Shown piece after piece: positions 6,887-10,689 of a stretch of 10,689 bases of DNA. The DNA comes from Streptosporangiaceae bacterium (GTDB lineage Bacteria > Actinomycetota > Actinomycetes > Streptosporangiales > Streptosporangiaceae). The position numbers and the translations under genes are program-made. Every line of letters starts with the position of its first letter. Position 1 is the first letter of the stretch. The stretch covers positions 1 to 10,689 of the forward strand of contig JASHTQ010000323.1 in the NCBI GenBank assembly GCA_030040475.1, read 5' to 3'. The notes beneath the pieces were generated by a model. That model had not been told where the DNA came from. It did no database searches and saw only the letters and a list, made by a program, of their open reading frames with translations.

Positions 6887-6914
6887 GTGACAGATCGGCC
6901 AGGCGCAGTAGCCT
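6887..6914 (+). promoter_or_regulatory. Possible internal promoter for the MarR gene
   Basis: GTGACA (6887-6892) and TAGCCT (6909-6914) are 16 bp apart in the 70-base gap after icmF. TAGxxT is a common actinobacterial -10. Start of transcription near 6921 would leave about 32 bases of leader before the marR start at 6953. It is weak evidence on its own; read-through from icmF is equally possible. Confidence 0.35.
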
Positions 6915-6952
6915 GGGATGCGTCGGCCCGCACAAATGCAAGGGACGCTGTG

Positions 6953-7456
6953 ATGACCGCTCCGCTGGCGTTCGACCCGATCGAAGAGGCCGCCCGGCAG
7001 TGGCGGGCCCACGGCTGGGATGACGCCGCGGACGGCATGGCCGCCGTCACGTCGGTGATGCGCGCTCAGGCGATCATGCTCGCCCGTGCCGAGGCCATCC
7101 TGCGGCCGCTCGGGCTGAGCTTCGCCCGCTACGAACTGCTCACCCTGCTGTCCTTCACCAGGCACGGCACCCTGCCGATGGCCCGGGCCGGGGCGCTGCT
7201 CCAGGTGCACCCGACCAGCGTCACCAACGCGGTGCAAAGGCTCGAGAAGGCCGGGCTTGTCCGGCGCGAACCGCATCCCGGCGACGGCCGGTCGGCGCTT
7301 ATCCAGATCACCGGCCAGGGTCGCGAGCTAGCCGCCGAGGCCACCAAGCATCTCAACGCGGACCTGTTCACCCAGCCCGGGCTGCCGGGCCACCTGCTCA
7401 GGACGCTGTTCTCGGTGCTCCGCGACCTGCGCCGCGAGGCGGGGGACTTCACCTGA
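6953..7456 (+). CDS. MarR-family transcriptional regulator
   Basis: The protein is 167 residues with the MarR layout: an N-terminal dimerisation helix (residues ~25-50), LSFARYELLTLLSF leading into the winged helix-turn-helix (about 60-120), recognition helix HPTSVTNAVQRLEKAGLV, and a wing with the conserved Asp-Gly-Arg (EPHPGDGRSALIQIT, residues 106-120), followed by C-terminal dimer helices. ATG 6953 is preferred because AAGGGA lies about 7 bases upstream; GTG 6950 is adjacent, and GTG 6887 would add 22 poorly typical residues and overlap the possible promoter. It lies 70 bases after icmF and 35 before the BtuF-like gene on the same strand. MarR proteins usually bind 16-20-bp palindromes and respond to small ligands, so it may bind the paired sites at 3531-3580 and sense an acyl-CoA or corrinoid; this is inference. 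Confidence 0.9.
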   Translation: MTAPLAFDPIEEAARQWRAHGWDDAADGMAAVTSVMRAQAIMLARAEAILRPLGLSFARYELLTLLSFTRHGTLPMARAGALLQVHPTSVTNAVQRLEKAGLVRREPHPGDGRSALIQITGQGRELAAEATKHLNADLFTQPGLPGHLLRTLFSVLRDLRREAGDFT

Positions 7457-7491
7457 CCGCCGAAGCAGGACGGGCGCACCGGGACGGGCAC

Positions 7492-8268
7492 ATGCCGATA
7501 CTGCGCGATGACCTCGGACATCCCCTCAGCCTGGCCAGCCCGCCGCAGCGGATCGTCTCCCTGGTCCCGTCGCTGACCGAGGCCCTCGCCGTCACCGTTC
7601 CCGGCCGGCTGGCCGGCGCCACCGACTGGTGCACCCACCCGGCCGGCCTCGACGTGCCGCGGGTCCGCGGCACGAAGAACCCCAACCGCGCGGCCATCAT
7701 CGCGCTCGGCCCCGACCTCGTGGTGGCCAACCGCGAGGAAAACCGGCGGCATGACGTCGAGAAACTGCGCGCGGCCGGAGTCCCGGTCTGGGTCACCGAG
7801 ATCGAGACGGTCGACGCGGCCCTGCGCTCGCTGCGCAGGCTCTTCACCGAGGTGCTGTCCGTCCCCGAACCAGGATGGCTCCAATCGGCGGCCAGCCAGT
7901 GGTCCGGACCGCCCGCGCTGCCGCCGCTGCGGACGATCGTCCCGGTCTGGCGAGACCCCTGGATGGCCGTCGGCGCCCGCACGTTCACCGGAGACCTGCT
8001 CGCCCGCCTGGGCCTGGTGCACGTGCTCGCCGGCGCGGCGGACCGCTACCCCCGGCTCGAGCTTGACGACCTCATCGGTACCGGAGCCGAGCTGGTCGTC
8101 CTGCCGGACGAGCCCTACCGTTTCACCGCCGGCGACGGTCCGGAGGCCTTTCCCGGCACGACCGTGGCGCTGGTGTCCGGCCGGAGCCTTACCTGGTACG
8201 GCCCGTCTCTGGCCAGCGATCGCGCCGGGCTGATCGCGTGCATCCAGTCCGCGATCCGGACGGCGTGA
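7492..8268 (+). CDS. BtuF-like helical-backbone (TroA-type) binding protein lacking a signal peptide
   Basis: The protein is 258 residues and belongs to the class III periplasmic-binding fold of BtuF/TroA type. It opens with PQRIVSLVPSLTEAL, then WCTHPAGLDVPRVRGTKNPNRAAIIALGPDLVVA in family positions; ALGPDLV is characteristic. A linking helix follows (~95-125), then the second lobe (TIVPVWRDPWMAVGARTFTGDLLARLG, then ELVVLPDEPYRF). BtuF delivers cobalamin to the BtuCD importer outside the membrane, but here the N-terminus (MPILRDDLGHPL) has neither a hydrophobic segment nor a lipobox cysteine, and no upstream in-frame start exists before the region overlapping marR. The product is therefore probably cytoplasmic, and no permease or ATPase gene accompanies it. 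A corrinoid or metal ligand is suggested by family and neighbours. ATG 7492 has only a weak GGGACGGG ahead of it; translation may be coupled to marR, 35 bases upstream. Confidence 0.85.
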   Translation: MPILRDDLGHPLSLASPPQRIVSLVPSLTEALAVTVPGRLAGATDWCTHPAGLDVPRVRGTKNPNRAAIIALGPDLVVANREENRRHDVEKLRAAGVPVWVTEIETVDAALRSLRRLFTEVLSVPEPGWLQSAASQWSGPPALPPLRTIVPVWRDPWMAVGARTFTGDLLARLGLVHVLAGAADRYPRLELDDLIGTGAELVVLPDEPYRFTAGDGPEAFPGTTVALVSGRSLTWYGPSLASDRAGLIACIQSAIRTA

Positions 8269-8632
8269 CCTGTGCGCCTGCCGGTCCAGGGCCTCGGCCC
8301 ATCGCCGCAGCACCTCCGGATCGGGGTTGAGGTGGACGAGCTGGCGTGGCGCGAGCGCGGCCGCCCGCCGCCTGGTCTGAGCCGGGCCGGGGGATCGGAC
8401 GCCGGGGTGAGTGTGCGGACAGCGCCGCCGCGACGCCAGCCGCCGGGTCGGATGCGCATCCGCTCTTGTCGCCCTGGCGGTAGCAGGACGCCCAATCATA
8501 CGGTGGGTCCTTCGGAGGGACCAACGAGTGTGGCAGGATGCGGCCGGTGGCCGGGAATGCGATCGAGGGTGACTCTCCTGCCGGGCGGATGGCTCTGGCT
8601 GGCTCTGGAGAGCCGTCCGCGGTGAGCCCCCG
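8269..8632. other. 364-base intergenic region with inverted repeats, no convincing gene
   Basis: No frame here has a family-like product spanning the region. CGGATGCGCATCCG (8449-8462) is a perfect 14-bp palindrome. GGTCC (8506-8510) and GGACC (8518-8522) form a short hairpin with a seven-base loop. The strongest element is the stem-loop at 8585-8620 described separately. On the reverse strand, about 8270-8355 reads RQLVHLNPDPEVLRRWAEAL in a codon pattern that looks protein-like, but it has no stop or start of its own and could be a fragment of a lost gene. No clear terminator directly follows the BtuF-like gene. Confidence 0.55.
8585..8620 (+). promoter_or_regulatory. 12-bp stem-loop abutting the pabB ribosome binding site
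   Basis: GCGGATGGCTCT (8585-8596) pairs with AGAGCCGTCCGC (8609-8620): 11 Watson-Crick pairs and one T·G wobble, with a 12-base loop. The loop contains a second GGCTCT (8601-8606) that could pair with AGAGCC (8609-8614) instead, giving a competing but sterically poor structure. The stem ends one base before GGTGAG (8621-8626), the likely ribosome binding site of the next gene. It could act as an upstream terminator or a translation control element; there is no U-run. Confidence 0.6.
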
Positions 8633-10689
8633 GTGAGTCCTGTGTCGCGCTGGTCGGTGATCTGCGAGCCGCTGGACTGGCAGCTGACGGCGGCTGACGT
8701 GCTGCAGCTGGTCCGCCGTGACGCGCACCCGGCCGCGCTGACGGGGACCTGGGCGGGCGGCAGCGACATCGTCTGCGCCGAGCCGACGGTCACCTGCCGC
8801 GCGCCCGGGCAGCCGTGGGATGCGCTGGACCGGGCGTGGCCGGCCGGGCCGGCGCAGGGCCCTGGTGGCCCGGTGTTCGGCGGCGGGTGGATTGGCTACC
8901 TGGGATTTGGCCTGGCCGGACAGGTACTGCCCGTTCCGCCGCCGCCTGGCGTCCGGAGGCTCCCGTCCTGGTGGCTCGGCTACTACGACCACGTGCTGCG
9001 TCGTGACCGGGCGTCCGGGCGGTGGTTCTTCGAGGCGCTCGCGACGCCGGAACGGGCTGCCGCGCTGCAGGCACGGCTGGCCGAGCTCCGCGCCCGCGCC
9101 CGGCAGCCGCTGCCGGGGCCGGCCGGCTATTCCTGCGGGGAGTTCCGGCTGATCCCGTCGCCGGCCGAGCATCGGTCAGCCGTCCGCCGCTGCATCGACT
9201 ACATCCGCCGCGGCGATATCTTCCAGGCCAACATCTGCCTGCGGCTGGAGGCCTGTTATGACGGCGACCCGCTGGATGCGTTCTGCGCGGCCGTGACCCG
9301 GTTGGATCCGCCTTATGCGGCGTTCTTGCGCCCGGCCGACGGCTGCGCGGTGGCAAGCCTGTCGCCGGAGCTGTTCCTGCGCCGCAGCGGCAGGACCGTG
9401 TCATCGCGGCCGATCAAGGGAACCCGGGCCAGGCCCGGAAGAGCAGATGATGCCGCCGCGGAGCTGGCCTGGCTGCAGCGCTCAGCCAAGAACCTGGCCG
9501 AGAACGTCATGATCGTCGACCTGATGCGCAGCGACCTGAGCCGGGTCTGCGTGCCGGGCAGCGTCGCGGTGCCCGTGCTGACTGCGGGCGAACCGCATCC
9601 GGGCGTCTGGCACCTGGTCTCCGAGGTCACCGGTGAGCTCGGTCCCGGTGCCGGCGACGGCGACCTGGTCCGGGCCGCGTTCCCGCCCGGATCGGTGACC
9701 GGCGCCCCGAAGGTGCGGGCGATCGAGGTCATCCACGAGCTGGAGGCGACGCCGAGGGAGGTCTACACCGGCGCGATCGGGTACCGCAGCCCGCTTTCTG
9801 GACTGGAGCTCAATGTCGCCATCCGCACGTTCGAGTTCTGCGCCGGGCGCGTCTGGCTCGGCGCCGGCGGCGGCATCGTCGCGGCCTCACGACCGGCCGA
9901 GGAGTACCGGGAATGCCTGGTCAAGGCCGGCCCGCTGATCGCGGCCGTGGGCGGACGCATCGCCACCGGACCGGCCTCCCCAAGGCCGCGATCCGGCTCG
10001 GCCCGGCGCCATCAGGCTGGGCGTGAGCCGGCCCTGCTTCCCCGGCCTGCGGCCGGGATCTTCACCTCGGTTGCTGTCCGCGAAGGTACGGCCGACCGGA
10101 TCGGCGGGCACCTGAGCCGCCTTGACAGTAGCGCGCGGCTGCTGTTCGGCAAGTCACTGCCGCCCCAGCTGGCGGATGACCTGGCCCGATGCCTGGCGCG
10201 ACGGCCCACGGGCAGGCTGCGCATCACGGTGCGGCCCCTCGGCGGGCCCCTGCAGGCCACCGTCGAGGTCGTCGCCCTCGGCGACCCGCCAGCCCTGGCC
10301 GACCTCGTCCCGGTCCTCGTCCCCGGCGGGATTGGCGGCCACAAATGGGCTGACCGCCGTCTGCTCGCCGAGCACGCGCGGGCGGCGGGCTGCGGACCAG
10401 CCTCCTATCTGCTCATCGAAGACACCGACGGGCACGTGCTCGAGGCGGACAGGGCGAATGTCTTCGCCGTTACCGGCGGCGTGCTGCGCACGCCGCCGGC
10501 CGACGGCCGGCTGCTGCCGGGCATCACGCGCGCAGCGGTTCTCCGGCTGGCCGCAGCCGCGGGTCTCCGCGCCGAGGTCACCCCGCTCACCCGCCGCGAG
10601 CTGGCAACCGCCAGCGAGGTATTCCTCACCAATTCAGTCCACGGCCTGCTGCCCGTCCGGTCCGTGGGCGGCACGGTGATAGCCGCGGC
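8633..10689 (+). CDS. pabB: Aminodeoxychorismate synthase component I fused to aminodeoxychorismate lyase (PabB-PabC), 3' end outside window
   Basis: The frame is open from GTG 8633 to the window edge: 685 codons with no stop. Residues ~1-455 are PabB: WIGYLGF near the N-terminus, the lysine K262 in PIKGTR (aminodeoxychorismate synthases have Lys where anthranilate synthases have Ala), SAKNLAENVMIVDLMRSDL, GSVTGAPKVRAIEVI and YTGAIGYRSP. After a Pro/Arg-rich linker (~455-480) comes a class IV PLP aminotransferase-fold domain resembling PabC: the putative Schiff-base lysine K571 (GGHKWADR), E604 in the segment LEADRANVF, and LLPGITR. Together the two domains convert chorismate plus ammonia to aminodeoxychorismate and then p-aminobenzoate and pyruvate, for folate or a secondary metabolite. 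No glutamine amidotransferase (PabA) domain or gene is visible, so one must act in trans. Alternative starts are GTG 8642 and 8657; 8633 has GGTGAG six bases upstream. A TGA at 8570 bounds the frame. Confidence 0.93.
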   Translation, partial: MSPVSRWSVICEPLDWQLTAADVLQLVRRDAHPAALTGTWAGGSDIVCAEPTVTCRAPGQPWDALDRAWPAGPAQGPGGPVFGGGWIGYLGFGLAGQVLPVPPPPGVRRLPSWWLGYYDHVLRRDRASGRWFFEALATPERAAALQARLAELRARARQPLPGPAGYSCGEFRLIPSPAEHRSAVRRCIDYIRRGDIFQANICLRLEACYDGDPLDAFCAAVTRLDPPYAAFLRPADGCAVASLSPELFLRRSGRTVSSRPIKGTRARPGRADDAAAELAWLQRSAKNLAENVMIVDLMRSDLSRVCVPGSVAVPVLTAGEPHPGVWHLVSEVTGELGPGAGDGDLVRAAFPPGSVTGAPKVRAIEVIHELEATPREVYTGAIGYRSPLSGLELNVAIRTFEFCAGRVWLGAGGGIVAASRPAEEYRECLVKAGPLIAAVGGRIATGPASPRPRSGSARRHQAGREPALLPRPAAGIFTSVAVREGTADRIGGHLSRLDSSARLLFGKSLPPQLADDLARCLARRPTGRLRITVRPLGGPLQATVEVVALGDPPALADLVPVLVPGGIGGHKWADRRLLAEHARAAGCGPASYLLIEDTDGHVLEADRANVFAVTGGVLRTPPADGRLLPGITRAAVLRLAAAAGLRAEVTPLTRRELATASEVFLTNSVHGLLPVRSVGGTVIAA

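Noticed and set aside
6887..6952. MarR start at GTG 6887
   Set aside because: The extra 22 residues are not typical of the family and have no good ribosome binding site, whereas AAGGGA precedes 6953.
4249..7050. Very long reverse-strand open frame of 933 codons opposite icmF
   Set aside because: It is a shadow of the icmF codon pattern: composition is dominated by Arg, Gly, Val and Asp, no family is recognisable, and the opposite strand encodes an intact, well-conserved enzyme.
7129..9172. Long reverse frames (554 and 327 codons) across marR, the BtuF-like gene and pabB
   Set aside because: Arg/Pro/Ser-rich translations with no domain likeness, antisense to recognisable genes; only the short stretch near 8270-8360 seemed worth noting.
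1..10689. Cobalamin riboswitch, expected near B12 genes
   Set aside because: I looked for a B12-box-like conserved core (such as GCCACTG within a structured leader) ahead of the B12-linked genes and saw none; the leaders before icmF, marR and the BtuF-like gene are also too short.
1..10689. CRISPR arrays, tRNA or rRNA genes, complete insertion sequences
   Set aside because: No regularly spaced repeats, no recognisable tRNA or rRNA sequence and no transposase frame were seen; the repeats at 625-678 are too short and irregular for CRISPR.

Overview
The window is very GC-rich, with GTG starts, dense coding and actinobacterial-type protein sequences. It most likely comes from an actinomycete (Streptosporangiales or Streptomyces-like). 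I cannot place it more precisely from the sequence alone.

Layout. Positions 1-680 are a worn region. They hold the 3' part of an adenosylcobinamide amidohydrolase gene (cbiZ) whose C-terminus has lost the family's usual ending, then a reverse-strand fragment of a Rieske-type ring-hydroxylating oxygenase alpha subunit, whose upstream end stops at a cluster of short repeats. Positions 803-2537 are a divergent pair: a MerR-family regulator with a SoxR-type four-cysteine motif, and a major facilitator transporter. Between them lies a textbook MerR-type promoter (19-bp spacer with a dyad) that appears to drive a leaderless transporter mRNA. A strong hairpin at 2550-2588 lies between the convergent transporter and the next gene.

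Positions 2673-8268 are the core. A DUF71/COG2102 PP-loop ATPase with an extra C-terminal four-cysteine module runs leftward. Divergently, icmF (fused isobutyryl-CoA mutase and its G-protein chaperone), a MarR-family regulator and a BtuF-like binding protein without a signal peptide run rightward. The divergent promoter carries two related 18-bp imperfect palindromes 32 bp apart, overlapping a -35/-10 pair. Together with cbiZ this is a coherent vitamin B12 neighbourhood: cobinamide salvage, a DUF71 protein of a family proposed to act in B12 salvage, an adenosylcobalamin-dependent mutase and a corrinoid-binding-type protein. Joint control by the MarR protein is an inference.

Positions 8269-8632 have no convincing gene but hold several inverted repeats, ending in a 12-bp-stem hairpin against the ribosome binding site of the last gene. 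That gene (8633 to the window edge) encodes a fused aminodeoxychorismate synthase component I and aminodeoxychorismate lyase (PabB-PabC) for folate p-aminobenzoate synthesis.
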